NCBI GenBank assembly: GCA_033852115.1
Contig: JAWSVE010000002.1
Coordinates: forward strand, 496,001 to 560,000
Direction of reading: 5' to 3'
Length of the DNA: 64,000 nt
DNA from: JAWSVE01 sp033852115
GTDB taxonomy: Bacteria; Pseudomonadota; Gammaproteobacteria; Pseudomonadales; Cellvibrionaceae
Below the pieces are notes generated by a model. That model ran no database searches, had not been told where the DNA came from, and saw only the letters and a list, made by a program, of their open reading frames with translations. A program made the translations under genes and the position numbers. Each line of letters opens with the position of its first letter. Within the stretch, counting starts at the first letter, position 1. This document shows positions 26,294-34,964 of the stretch, piece after piece.

Positions 26294-26354
26294 GGTGAAT
26301 CCTTTTTATCTAGATTTGATCAAATGCTGAGTGCAGGAGGCTGAACAAGCCAAG

Positions 26355-26380
26355 ATGGGGGCGGTCGTTCAGAATTCAAC
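26355..26380 (-). promoter_or_regulatory. Sigma32 (RpoH) heat-shock promoter of hslVU
   Basis: On the minus strand GTTGAA (26375-26380) is followed after 14 bases by CCCCATCT (CCCCAT at 26355-26360). This is close to the RpoH consensus of TTGAA with CCCCAT and a 13-15 base spacer. It lies about 60 bp upstream of hslV, between hslV and the SPOR-protein gene, so hslVU can be induced apart from the upstream genes. Confidence 0.8.
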
Positions 26381-26399
26381 GGCGTAATTGAGTTGATGG

Positions 26400-26975
26400 C
26401 TAGCCACCACCGACAGTTTGTTTGCTCATAATGCTATCGATATCCATGCTTGCCAGAGTACCGCGGGCTTTGGAGGCCTGGGCGCGGGTCTTGAATGGGC
26501 CGACCATTACGCGATGCCAGGGCTGGTCGCGGACAAGCTTCTTTTCAACTGTCGCATTGAGGTTTTGCAGAATGAGTTGCGCGCGCAATCGATCAGCGTC
26601 GGCGGCGTTACGAAATGATCCGGCTTGTAGCATGTACTCAATGTCTTCTTTGACTTCGTTCGCTTCCGGCATGTCGATGGGCGTGGTATCCACAACCACT
26701 TCGTTTTCTTTGAGTAGCTCGTAAAAGACGAAGCGTGGTTTGGTGACGCCGTCTTCATCTTTGGTTTCGTCTATTTGGGGGGCTTCGCTTTTGTCGGTGT
26801 CGTTACTGTTAAATTCGGTGATTAATGTGGCGGGTTGTTTAGGAATATCTTTCAGGTAGAACAAAAACATCACAAACGCACCGAGGATCGAACCGGTAAA
26901 TAGCCATACCCAACCAGGAATCCTCGACTCGCGATGAGCGGATGAGTTGTTGCGGCGTTTGTAATCACGGCTCAT
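26400..26975 (-). CDS. FtsN-like SPOR-domain protein
   Basis: About 191 residues from the ATG at 26975. A basic cytoplasmic start (MSRDYKRRNN) precedes one membrane helix (VWLFTGSILGAFVMFLFYL, about 22-40) and a linker. The C-terminal SPOR domain (about 118-188, YMLQAGSFRNAADADRLRAQ and HRVMVGPFKTRAQASKARG) binds denuded peptidoglycan at the septum. This is the architecture of FtsN, and its place between hslV and the priA region is that of the Pseudomonas FtsN-like gene. The first in-frame start (TTG at 27002) lacks a ribosome site. The divisome role is inferred. Confidence 0.85.
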   Translation of the reverse strand: MSRDYKRRNNSSAHRESRIPGWVWLFTGSILGAFVMFLFYLKDIPKQPATLITEFNSNDTDKSEAPQIDETKDEDGVTKPRFVFYELLKENEVVVDTTPIDMPEANEVKEDIEYMLQAGSFRNAADADRLRAQLILQNLNATVEKKLVRDQPWHRVMVGPFKTRAQASKARGTLASMDIDSIMSKQTVGGG

Positions 26976-27082
26976 AAAATATCCAACGACAGTGTCAGGC
27001 AAAACGTGCAGCGGATTGTATTGGGAAGCTCTGGTTAAGTCTACGCGACTACTGAATTTGGGTTTTTTGAGCGACTCTGGCG

Positions 27083-29287
27083 CTAGCTCATGTCTTGTGG
27101 GTCGACATCAATTGACCACCGTGTACGGCGGCTAAGTGCGTGACTATCCAACGCTAAACACACGCTAGTTAACAGGTGTTGCAATTGTTGACGGTCTGCC
27201 GCGATGACCTGAAGCTGGAAGCAATAGCGATCTTGCTTGCGTTCCATAAACGCAGGCAGGGGGCCGATGTATTGCATAGTTGGGCTGGCCGCGACTGATT
27301 GCCGTAACAATTTTTTTGTCAGGTGCAAAAACTCCAACGCATTGGCAGGGCGCTTTGACTCGGCGCGGAATAATGCCATGTATTGGTAGGGTGGCAGTCC
27401 TGCTAGCTGCCTTTCACGCAGTAATCGGCGTGCGTAGCGGTGGTAGCCCTCCTTAATTAGGCTCTGGATGCTGGGGTGGTCGCAGTGATGACTCTGGATC
27501 ACCACATTGCCTGGCTTTTGCTCTCTCCCAGCGCGGCCCGCGACTTGAATGAGCAATTGTCCCATGCGTTCGGGGGCGCGAAAATCGGCACTGAATAACC
27601 CGCTGTCGATATCAAGAATGGCGACCAAAGTGACATCGGGAAAGTGATGTCCTTTTGCCAGCATCTGGGTGCCTACAAGAATACAGGGGGTTCCCGGCTT
27701 TACTTCGGCGAGCAAATTTTCCATGGCGTTTTTGCGGCGAGTCGTATCACGGTCAATTCGGATGACGGGTGTGGTGGGGAATAGCTCTTTGAGGTTGTGC
27801 TCGGTTCGCTCAGTCCCAATGCCGAGGTTAACCAGGTCTTGGCTGCGGCACTCTGGGCATTGCCGAGGCGTGGGACGCTGCTGGTCGCAATGATGGCAAT
27901 GTAAGTGTGGGGGATGGCGATGCACCGTCATTTTGGCCGTACAGTTGCTGCACTCTGCTATCCACCCACAATCGTGGCACAGCATAGCGGGTGCAAAACC
28001 GCGGCGGTTAATGAAAACCAGCGCCTGCTCGCTTTTTGCCAGCGTGGTTTCAATACGTTGCAGTAGCTCACTCGAAAACCCTTCGTAAAGCTGTTGCCCG
28101 CGGATATCGATTAGCTCAGTTGTCGGTGGTTTGGCATCTCCCGCGCGACGAGTTAGGCGCAGGTGCTGGTAGCGGTTTTGAATGGCGTTGTAGAGTGTTT
28201 CCAAGCCGGGTGTGGCGGAGCCCATGAGCAGGGGAATACCGAGCCTGTTTGCGCGCAGTACGGCGAGATCTCGCGCTGAGTAACGAAACCCATCTTGCTG
28301 TTTGAAAGACAGGTCGTGCTCTTCATCAATGACGATCAACCCAAGGTTGGGTATGGGCGTGAATATCGCGGAGCGGGTGCCAATAACAATGCGTGCCTTG
28401 CCCTCTTTCGCTTGAATCCAACCTTGCGTCCGCTCTTTGTCTGATAGGCCAGAATGAAGAGAGACGATGTCTACGTTAAAGCGTCGTTGAAAGCGGCCAA
28501 CGAGCTGCGGTGTGAGGCCAATTTCTGGCACCAATACTAGCGCACCTTTTCCGGCTTCTAACGCCTTGGTAATTGCCTGAAGGTAGACTTCGGTTTTACC
28601 GCTTCCTGTGGCGCCTTCTAGCAAGTAGCACTGGTATTGGGAGAGTGAAATTTGCTGCAAAGCGATGGATTGCTCTTCGTTGAGCTGCAAAGGCTTCTCG
28701 GCCAATAGAGATTGCGGGGCACTCTCTGGCGTTTCATCAAGCTCTACCAGTTCTGCTAAGCCTTTTTTCTCAAGCTCTTTGAAAGGTGGGGTGGTGAGCC
28801 CTAAAGCGGCAAGCTGGGCGGGGCCAATGTGCTTGTGCGTTATCAAAGCGTCGAGCGCTTGGCGCTGCTTCGGCGCTCTAGAAAGTGATTGAGCGGGCAG
28901 TCCCAGCCCTTCTCGGGTTAGGTGCCAAGCGAATTGTGGCGCTAGTTGCGCCGGTTCACCTTGGCGCAATAGGCTGGGTAGTGCAGCAGTAATCGCTTCG
29001 CCAATAGGGGCTTGGTAATATTTTGCGGCCCATTCTAGTAGGCTGAGTTGTTCTTCATTAAGGCAGGGTGATAAATCTATAACCCGTTGAATTGGCTTGA
29101 GTTTATCTATAGGAACGTCGCTTGAAGGATTGTGCGATACGACGATTCCGACTAATTGCTGGCGGCCAAATTCAACGGTTACCCGGCAGCCGGGAGCGGG
29201 TAGCTCAGTACTTTCGATAGGCAGGTAGTCAAAGCAGCGGCGCAATGGAGTCGGGAGCGCGATACTCAATACGAGGGTGGGGAGCAT
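27083..29287 (-). CDS. priA: Primosomal protein N' (replication restart helicase)
   Basis: A 734-residue DNA helicase that reloads DnaB at stalled forks. The N-terminal 3'-end-binding domain begins MLPTLVLSIALPTPLRRCFDYL. Walker A is LLEGATGSGKTEVYLQ, the DEAD-like box is DEEHD, and SATPGLET is motif III. A zinc-binding region with eight cysteines in CxxC pairs (CHDC, CSNC, CHHC, CPEC) follows near residue 440. The C-terminal half has the helicase motif VAGRAGR. Length is normal. In Pseudomonas argS lies between priA and the SPOR gene; here only about 107 bp separate them. Confidence 0.96.
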   Translation of the reverse strand: MLPTLVLSIALPTPLRRCFDYLPIESTELPAPGCRVTVEFGRQQLVGIVVSHNPSSDVPIDKLKPIQRVIDLSPCLNEEQLSLLEWAAKYYQAPIGEAITAALPSLLRQGEPAQLAPQFAWHLTREGLGLPAQSLSRAPKQRQALDALITHKHIGPAQLAALGLTTPPFKELEKKGLAELVELDETPESAPQSLLAEKPLQLNEEQSIALQQISLSQYQCYLLEGATGSGKTEVYLQAITKALEAGKGALVLVPEIGLTPQLVGRFQRRFNVDIVSLHSGLSDKERTQGWIQAKEGKARIVIGTRSAIFTPIPNLGLIVIDEEHDLSFKQQDGFRYSARDLAVLRANRLGIPLLMGSATPGLETLYNAIQNRYQHLRLTRRAGDAKPPTTELIDIRGQQLYEGFSSELLQRIETTLAKSEQALVFINRRGFAPAMLCHDCGWIAECSNCTAKMTVHRHPPHLHCHHCDQQRPTPRQCPECRSQDLVNLGIGTERTEHNLKELFPTTPVIRIDRDTTRRKNAMENLLAEVKPGTPCILVGTQMLAKGHHFPDVTLVAILDIDSGLFSADFRAPERMGQLLIQVAGRAGREQKPGNVVIQSHHCDHPSIQSLIKEGYHRYARRLLRERQLAGLPPYQYMALFRAESKRPANALEFLHLTKKLLRQSVAASPTMQYIGPLPAFMERKQDRYCFQLQVIAADRQQLQHLLTSVCLALDSHALSRRTRWSIDVDPQDMS

Positions 29288-29382
29288 TCTCTATTATCGG
29301 CCTACTTTCTTCGGATACGGAAGCCATTCTCGCAGACTTCGCTCAAAGGGTGAAAATTTAACCGCCAATTCGCGGAGATCGC

Positions 29383-29410
29383 TTGCCTTGCGCTTGCATT
29401 CTGGTAGTAT
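29383..29410 (+). promoter_or_regulatory. Sigma70-type promoter of rpmE
   Basis: TTGCCT (29383-29388) and TAGTAT (29405-29410) are separated by 16 bases, and TGG precedes the -10 box. The leader to the rpmE start codon would be about 95 bases. Confidence 0.45.
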
Positions 29411-29513
29411 GCGCCGTCTTAATTTTTAAGGTGGCTGCAGTTATTTATCTGTGGCTACTCGCAGTTGCCCGCGCACGTGGCAGGGCACGAACGATATTGA
29501 TGAGGCAAAGCCG

Positions 29514-29726
29514 ATGCAAGCAGAAATTCATCCAAACTACGGCGTAATGAACGCTAAATGTAGTTGTGGCAACGTGATTGAAACTCAATCAACCTTGGCG
29601 AAGGACATTACTATCGACGTATGTTCTGAGTGTCATCCGTTTTACACTGGCAAACAGAAAGTGGCGGATACGGGTGGTCGTATTGACCGCTTCAAGAAGC
29701 GTTTCGGTAACCGTCGCGCTAGCTAA
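29514..29726 (+). CDS. rpmE: 50S ribosomal protein L31 (zinc-binding form)
   Basis: A 70-residue ribosomal protein starting at the ATG at 29514, MQAEIHPNYG, as in homologues; the frame is open upstream but that part is unlike L31. The cysteines in CSCGN and CSECHPFY form the zinc site of the C+ form, so this is not the zinc-independent paralogue. The basic tail RFKKRFGNRRAS binds rRNA. It is divergent from priA, as in Pseudomonas-type genomes. Confidence 0.96.
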   Translation: MQAEIHPNYGVMNAKCSCGNVIETQSTLAKDITIDVCSECHPFYTGKQKVADTGGRIDRFKKRFGNRRAS

Positions 29727-29746
29727 GATTTCACAGTACCCAGTAG

Positions 29747-30592
29747 ATGCTTTACAGAACGTCTGGGGTTTTAATCTCAGGCGTTTTTTTCTTTGGCAGC
29801 GCAGTATTTGCGTCGCCAACGACTTGGGGAATGGATTGTCCCGAGTTGCCCATCCATGAGCGCACGCAAGTATCCTCTGTTCATGATGGTGATACGCTCC
29901 GTTTAACGGACGGACGCAGGGTGCGATTAATCGCAATCAATGCACCCGAACTAGCAAGAGATGGCAATGCAGAGCAACCTCTAGCCCGTGCATCGCGGGA
30001 AGCGGTTGAGGCCTTTTGGGCTGAAACACAGTTTGTGCATTTGTCTTTTGAGTCTCGCCGGGCTGATCGCTACGGTAGAGTCTTGGCCCATGTCACCCTC
30101 CCATCGGGCCGCAACCTTGAAAGCCATTTAATAAGTCAGGGATTAGCGTTCCCCTTGGCTGTGCCTCCAGATTTAGCTTTTTCAGATTGTCTCATGGCGC
30201 AAGCCAAGCAAGCGCAAAAGGTGGGCTTGGGGCTCTGGAATGATCCGTATTGGCAGGCGGTTGCAGCACACCAGTTAAATGATCTTGAGCCCGCTTTTCG
30301 TCGCGTTTGCGGGGTCGTTCAAAAGGTAGATCAGCCTGGCGATCTCTTTATCGAACTGGAAGGTGACTTGGTGTTGCGCATAGCGCATCGTGATATGCGC
30401 TATTTTGAACATAGCGAATTTGACATTGAGAGGCTTAGATCTGCAGTCGGAATGCATATTACAGTTTCCGGGTGGCTGATTGATCGAAGTGGCAATGAAG
30501 TGGTCAAAGCTCGGGGTTATAAACCTTGGCTAATGCAGGTGCGTACTCCTTACGCACTGGATTGGGCTGCATGCCCAAAGATTGAAGAGTAA
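29747..30592 (+). CDS. Exported staphylococcal-nuclease-like (thermonuclease family) protein
   Basis: A 281-residue protein. A signal peptide (about residues 1-23, ISGVFFFGSAVFASP) precedes an SNase domain: VSSVHDGDTLRLTDG, RVRLIAINAPE with a catalytic-type Arg, and RADRYGRVLAHV with the second Arg. LESHLISQGLAF and GLGLWNDPYW complete the fold. The C-terminal 90 residues are an additional beta-rich segment of unknown role. It probably degrades nucleic acids outside the cytoplasm. It follows rpmE by 20 bp, a position shared with a nuclease-like gene in Pseudomonas. Confidence 0.85.
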   Translation: MLYRTSGVLISGVFFFGSAVFASPTTWGMDCPELPIHERTQVSSVHDGDTLRLTDGRRVRLIAINAPELARDGNAEQPLARASREAVEAFWAETQFVHLSFESRRADRYGRVLAHVTLPSGRNLESHLISQGLAFPLAVPPDLAFSDCLMAQAKQAQKVGLGLWNDPYWQAVAAHQLNDLEPAFRRVCGVVQKVDQPGDLFIELEGDLVLRIAHRDMRYFEHSEFDIERLRSAVGMHITVSGWLIDRSGNEVVKARGYKPWLMQVRTPYALDWAACPKIEE

Positions 30593-30667
30593 TTAATGTG
30601 CTTTTAGCTATATTTAGCTGAGGCAGTCGACTGAATTTTCTCGCGTTATACGTAGTACGGAATAGAG

Positions 30668-31912
30668 ATGAGCGAAGACTTTAAACAAAAAGCGTTGGAT
30701 TACCACGAGTTTCCCGTTCCAGGAAAGCTCAGTGTGGAATTGACTAAACCTGCAGATACCCAGTTGGATTTGGCGTTGGCTTACAGTCCTGGTGTTGCAG
30801 AGCCTGTCCGTGAAATTGCCAAAAATCCTGACGATGCCTACCGCTATACGGGCAAAGGTAACACCGTCGCGGTTATTTCTGATGGCTCGGCTATTTTAGG
30901 TTTGGGGAACCTAGGACCCTTGGCCAGCAAGCCGGTGATGGAAGGAAAGAGTCTGCTCTTCAAGCGTTTTGCGAATATTAATTCAGTCGATATCGAGGTC
31001 AACGCAGAGTCTCCACAAGCGTTTATCGACACTGTTGCACGTATCGCTGAGACGTGGGGTGGAATCAACCTCGAGGATATTAAAGCCCCTGAATGTTTTG
31101 AAATTGAACAAGAGCTGGTTCGCCGTTGCGATATACCTATTTTTCATGATGACCAACATGGCACTGCTATTGTTACGGTGGCAGGCATGCTTAACGCGCT
31201 GGAAATTCAAGGGAAGTCGTTGCGTCAGGCAAAAATTGTTTGTCTGGGTGGCGGTGCAGCGGCAGTAGCGTGCTGTAAATTGCTGATTGATGCGGGTGCT
31301 CAATTAGAAAATATTTCGATGTTAGATCGAAAAGGTGTGATCCATTCAGAGCGCACGGATTTGAATAAACATAAACGCGAATTTGCATTGGTGACTAACG
31401 AGCGCGACCTTGATGACGCAATTACTGGCGCCGATGTGTTTTTAGGTTTGTCTGGCCCGGATTTATTATCAGCTGAGCAGTTGCAAAAAATGGCACCGCG
31501 TCCGGTTGTGTTCGCGTGCTCAAATCCCGATCCGGAAATTTCTCCCGACGTCGCGAATAAGGTGCGTGATGATTTGATTATGGCGACTGGCCGATCCGAT
31601 TATCCAAACCAGGTTAACAATGTGTTGTGCTTCCCGTTTTTATTTCGCGGGGCGCTCGATGTGCGCGCGAAGGAAATCAATAGCCAAATGAAATTGGCGG
31701 CAGTGGAAGCGATCCGCTCGCTTGCAAAAGAACCTGTTTCTGAAGCGGTGAGCGCGGCGTACGGAGGTGCTACGTTTAGTTTTGGGCCTGATTACATCTT
31801 GCCGAAACCAACAGACCCCCGTTTGCTATCCAATGTCGCTGCTGCGGTTGCTGCTGCAGCAATAGAGTCGGATGCGGCGCGAATGGATTACCCGGAACAT
31901 TATCCGCTTTAG
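30668..31912 (+). CDS. Malic enzyme, short form (oxaloacetate-decarboxylating)
   Basis: A 414-residue enzyme that oxidatively decarboxylates malate to pyruvate, giving NADH or NADPH. The substrate domain has LAYSPGVAEPVREIA and NTVAVISDGSAILGLG. FHDDQHGTAIV is the metal-binding block. The Rossmann motif is VCLGGGAAAVACCKLL, and FACSNPDPEISP is near the C-terminus. It lacks the phosphotransacetylase domain of long MaeB proteins, so it is the stand-alone type found next to ponA in Pseudomonas. Cofactor preference cannot be read by eye. A strong bidirectional terminator follows. Confidence 0.93.
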   Translation: MSEDFKQKALDYHEFPVPGKLSVELTKPADTQLDLALAYSPGVAEPVREIAKNPDDAYRYTGKGNTVAVISDGSAILGLGNLGPLASKPVMEGKSLLFKRFANINSVDIEVNAESPQAFIDTVARIAETWGGINLEDIKAPECFEIEQELVRRCDIPIFHDDQHGTAIVTVAGMLNALEIQGKSLRQAKIVCLGGGAAAVACCKLLIDAGAQLENISMLDRKGVIHSERTDLNKHKREFALVTNERDLDDAITGADVFLGLSGPDLLSAEQLQKMAPRPVVFACSNPDPEISPDVANKVRDDLIMATGRSDYPNQVNNVLCFPFLFRGALDVRAKEINSQMKLAAVEAIRSLAKEPVSEAVSAAYGGATFSFGPDYILPKPTDPRLLSNVAAAVAAAAIESDAARMDYPEHYPL

Positions 31913-31931
31913 CGGTTTCAAAAAGGCATTA

Positions 31932-31971
31932 AAAAGCCCAGCGTTGGTTTTACCAGGCTGGGCTTTTTATT
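31932..31971. terminator. Bidirectional terminator between malic enzyme and PBP1A genes
   Basis: AAAAGCCCAGC pairs with GCTGGGCTTTT around a loop of about 14 bases. The hairpin has an A-run on the left and a T-run on the right, so it can stop transcription from both convergent genes. Confidence 0.9.
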
Positions 31972-31985
31972 GCGTCCTATTTAAA

Positions 31986-34808
31986 TCAAAATAATTCGTC
32001 GGGGTGTACCTCACCGGCGCTATCTGCCGGTACAAGCACGTCGCTTACGGGCTCTAATTCGGGTACGTTTTCTTCGCGGAATATTTCAAAGGTTGCATCC
32101 GGGTCATTTGGCTGAGCACGTTTACCGGTTTTCGCGTTAATGCGTACGGTGACTAAACCGGGTGGTTGCTCACGAGTTTCGATAGGAATATCTTTTAACG
32201 CTTCACGCATGAACGTCATCCAAATGGGTAGGGCGGCGGACGAGCCGTATTCGCCTTTGCCGAGAGGTAAATTTTGATCAAAGCCTATCCAAGCGGTAGT
32301 GACTATTTTTTGATTGTACCCCGAAAACCAGGCATCAAAGTTGTTGATGTCTGATCCGACGGTGCCAGTTTTTCCAGCGATATCTGGGCGTTGTAGGGAG
32401 CGCGCTTTGGTACCTGTGCCACGTTTAATAACATCTTTCAATATGTCGTCCATGATGTAGGCAACACGTGGATCCATAACCAGTTCGGCAATCGGCAGTT
32501 GCTTCTGTTTTAGATGTTCCTGGTGGGCATCTTCTGATTTTTCCCCCGCTATCAGCTGCCCTTCTGCATTGAGCATGTTTGCAATCTCTGCTTCTAGTTC
32601 TGCTTCGAGTAGTTCTTCATCACTAACCATTTGCGAATCAATTGTTTGCGGTGATTCGATATTTTCGGCGAGCTCGGTGTTTGCATCGGTACTTTGGTTT
32701 GTGTTTTCCACTGTTTCGTCAGCTAGTGTTTTGTCTTCTTTGCTGCAGTTTTTGCAAACTGTAATAGGGGTGGCTTCAAAGAGCAGGTTGTCTTCTGAGT
32801 CAAAAATCTTTTCAATAAAATAGGGCTCTACCTTGTAGCCACCGTTGGCGAAAACCGTATAGCCGCGAGCAACTTGGAGTGGGGTCAGCACATGGCTGCC
32901 TAACGCGAGTGTTAAATCTCGTGGTAATTCGGATTTGTCAAAACCGAAGCGGTCCATGCCGCGAATGGTTTGCGTAAAACCGAGGGAGTCTAGCACGCGA
33001 ATGGCGACATAGTTTTTCGAACGATAAAGCCCTTCTCGCAGGCGAATAGGGCCGCTAAATTTGCCGCCTGAATTTTCAGGGCGCCAGGCTTTTTCAAGCG
33101 TGCTATCAAATTTAATAATGGGGGCGTCATTCACCACGGTGGCCGCAGTAAAGCCATTTTCTAACGCTGCGGCGTAGATAAATGGTTTGAAATTAGAGCC
33201 GGGCTGACGGTTAGCCTGTGTGGCGCGATTGTAATTACTGTAGCTAAAGTCAAAGCCGCCGACTAATGCGCGTATGGCGCCGTTATTTGGGTCTAGGGAG
33301 ACCAGCGACGCTTGAGCTTTGGGGATTTGAGCTAGGTAAGGTTCGTCTTCGCTATCGAAATATACTCGAATAAGGTCGCCCCGATTGATAACGTCTGTCG
33401 CGACTTTGGGTTTTGGCCCTCGACGGTCTTCAGAGATATAAGGGCGCGCACTTGAAGGGCCGTTCTCCCAGGGGAGTGTCATGACACCGGCACCCTTAAC
33501 GAGGATTTCGATGTGCTGCTCACGAGCGTCGATTACGATGGCGGGGGCTAGGCCTCCAAAGCTAGGCGTGTCGGTGAGTTCTTTGCGCCACGGAGCGAGG
33601 TCAATGTATTCGGTAATCTCGCCAAGCCCTTCTGCTTCGGCTTCAGTCTCAGGTGTTTCGCTAGCCTCAGGTGTTTCGGTGTTGTTTGGTTCTAGTGAGG
33701 CTTGAGGTTGTGGAGGGGTCGCGTGAATCGCGTATAACTCAAACGCTGAGGTTGTGGGATTGTCACTTAGAGGCTCGCTAGCGTCGATCAGTGATTTGGC
33801 CTCTTCGACGTTAAACAGTGATGCTTCAAACTTTTTTTCCGGGCCGTGATATCCGTGTCGTTGTGTGTAATCAAGCAGGCCTTTTATAACCGCTTGCTGT
33901 GCAACTTTTTGTAGATGGCTGTCGACGCTAGTGACGACTTTAAATCCTTCACTGTAAGCGGCGTCACCATAGAGTGTGAGCATTTCCGCGCGCACCATCT
34001 CTGCAACGTAAGGTGCGCTAAGGTCTATTTGCTGGCCGTGGTAACTGGCTGTGAGCGGTGTGGATACCGCTTCACGGAAGTCTTCTTCTGAAACATATTC
34101 TAGACTGTACATTCGCTCCAGAATCCAATCTCTACGCTCTTTGGCTCGCTCGGGGTTAACCAGAGGGTTCAAGGTCGAGGGGGCCTTGGGAAGTCCAGCG
34201 ATCATCGCCCACTGCGCGAGGGTCAGCTGATCGATACTTTTGCCGTAGTAGACTTGCGCGGCTGCGCCAATACCCTCAGCTCGGTAGCCTAAAAAGTTTT
34301 GGTTTAGGTAGATCTCTAGGATTTCGTTTTTGCTGAGTTCTTTCTCGATTTTTGTCGCGAGAATGATCTGCTTCGCTTTATAAATAAAAGAGCCATCGTT
34401 GATTGGAAAAGAGTTTTTCGCGACCTGCATAGTAATTGTGCTGCCACCGCCTTGTTTTTCCCCTGTTTGCAGTAAACGTGAAACAGCTCTCAGTATCCCT
34501 CTGACGTCGACCCCATTATGGCTGTAAAAGCGGTCGTCCTCTGCTGCAAGAAACGCTTTAATGAGTAGTGCCGGAGTCTCTTCATAGCTGACAGGGATAC
34601 GTCGGATCTCGCCAAACTCACCGATTAAATGATCGTCTGCTGAGTATATTCTCAGCGGTGTTTGGAATTTGATTTCCCTTATTGACTCCACGGCCGGTAA
34701 ATTCGGGCTAAGGTATAAGTAAAGGGCTGTCCAACCTGCGACGGCTCCACAGACACCAGTCAAAAGTACTAGAAGGACGATTGATAAGGACGAGCGGTTA
34801 ATTGGCAT
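31986..34808 (-). CDS. mrcA: Penicillin-binding protein 1A (bifunctional transglycosylase/transpeptidase)
   Basis: A 940-residue class A PBP. A membrane anchor (about residues 8-32) precedes the GT51 domain with AAEDDRFYSHNGVD, STITMQVAKN and AQWAMIAGLPKAPS. The transpeptidase domain has the catalytic serine in RQPGSNFKPF, the SKN motif in YRSKNYVAIRV and GKTGTVGSD. It is about 90-120 residues longer than usual because of two acidic low-complexity inserts. One is at about 370-397 (repeated TPE/EAE). The other, at about 680-775, starts with a CKNC pair (Cys685, Cys688) and runs on in Glu/Asn/Thr-rich sequence inside the transpeptidase region. It is divergent from pilM. Confidence 0.95.
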   Translation of the reverse strand: MPINRSSLSIVLLVLLTGVCGAVAGWTALYLYLSPNLPAVESIREIKFQTPLRIYSADDHLIGEFGEIRRIPVSYEETPALLIKAFLAAEDDRFYSHNGVDVRGILRAVSRLLQTGEKQGGGSTITMQVAKNSFPINDGSFIYKAKQIILATKIEKELSKNEILEIYLNQNFLGYRAEGIGAAAQVYYGKSIDQLTLAQWAMIAGLPKAPSTLNPLVNPERAKERRDWILERMYSLEYVSEEDFREAVSTPLTASYHGQQIDLSAPYVAEMVRAEMLTLYGDAAYSEGFKVVTSVDSHLQKVAQQAVIKGLLDYTQRHGYHGPEKKFEASLFNVEEAKSLIDASEPLSDNPTTSAFELYAIHATPPQPQASLEPNNTETPEASETPETEAEAEGLGEITEYIDLAPWRKELTDTPSFGGLAPAIVIDAREQHIEILVKGAGVMTLPWENGPSSARPYISEDRRGPKPKVATDVINRGDLIRVYFDSEDEPYLAQIPKAQASLVSLDPNNGAIRALVGGFDFSYSNYNRATQANRQPGSNFKPFIYAAALENGFTAATVVNDAPIIKFDSTLEKAWRPENSGGKFSGPIRLREGLYRSKNYVAIRVLDSLGFTQTIRGMDRFGFDKSELPRDLTLALGSHVLTPLQVARGYTVFANGGYKVEPYFIEKIFDSEDNLLFEATPITVCKNCSKEDKTLADETVENTNQSTDANTELAENIESPQTIDSQMVSDEELLEAELEAEIANMLNAEGQLIAGEKSEDAHQEHLKQKQLPIAELVMDPRVAYIMDDILKDVIKRGTGTKARSLQRPDIAGKTGTVGSDINNFDAWFSGYNQKIVTTAWIGFDQNLPLGKGEYGSSAALPIWMTFMREALKDIPIETREQPPGLVTVRINAKTGKRAQPNDPDATFEIFREENVPELEPVSDVLVPADSAGEVHPDELF

Positions 34809-34859
34809 TTTATCTAATTAAATTAAGGGGTTAGCTGATTTTCCTGGGATGATCGGTTC

Positions 34860-34865
34860 ATTATA
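34860..34865 (-). promoter_or_regulatory. -10 box (TATAAT) for mrcA
   Basis: A perfect TATAAT on the minus strand about 50 bp upstream of the PBP1A start. The -35 region is weak. It shares the 156-bp divergent spacer with the pilM promoter. Confidence 0.4.
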
Positions 34866-34900
34866 CGGGCTTTTCGGCGGATTACCTATTCATATCCCTG

Positions 34901-34928
34901 TTGCCTACCCTACTTAAAGTGCTATAAC
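34901..34928 (+). promoter_or_regulatory. Sigma70-type promoter of the pilMNOPQ operon
   Basis: TTGCCT (34901-34906) and TATAAC (34923-34928) are spaced by 16 bases. The predicted start is about 30 bp before the pilM ATG. No sigma54 or operator motif was seen. Confidence 0.5.
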
Positions 34929-34964
34929 ATCAATCACGTATAAGTCTCGGAAATAGATAGAAAA

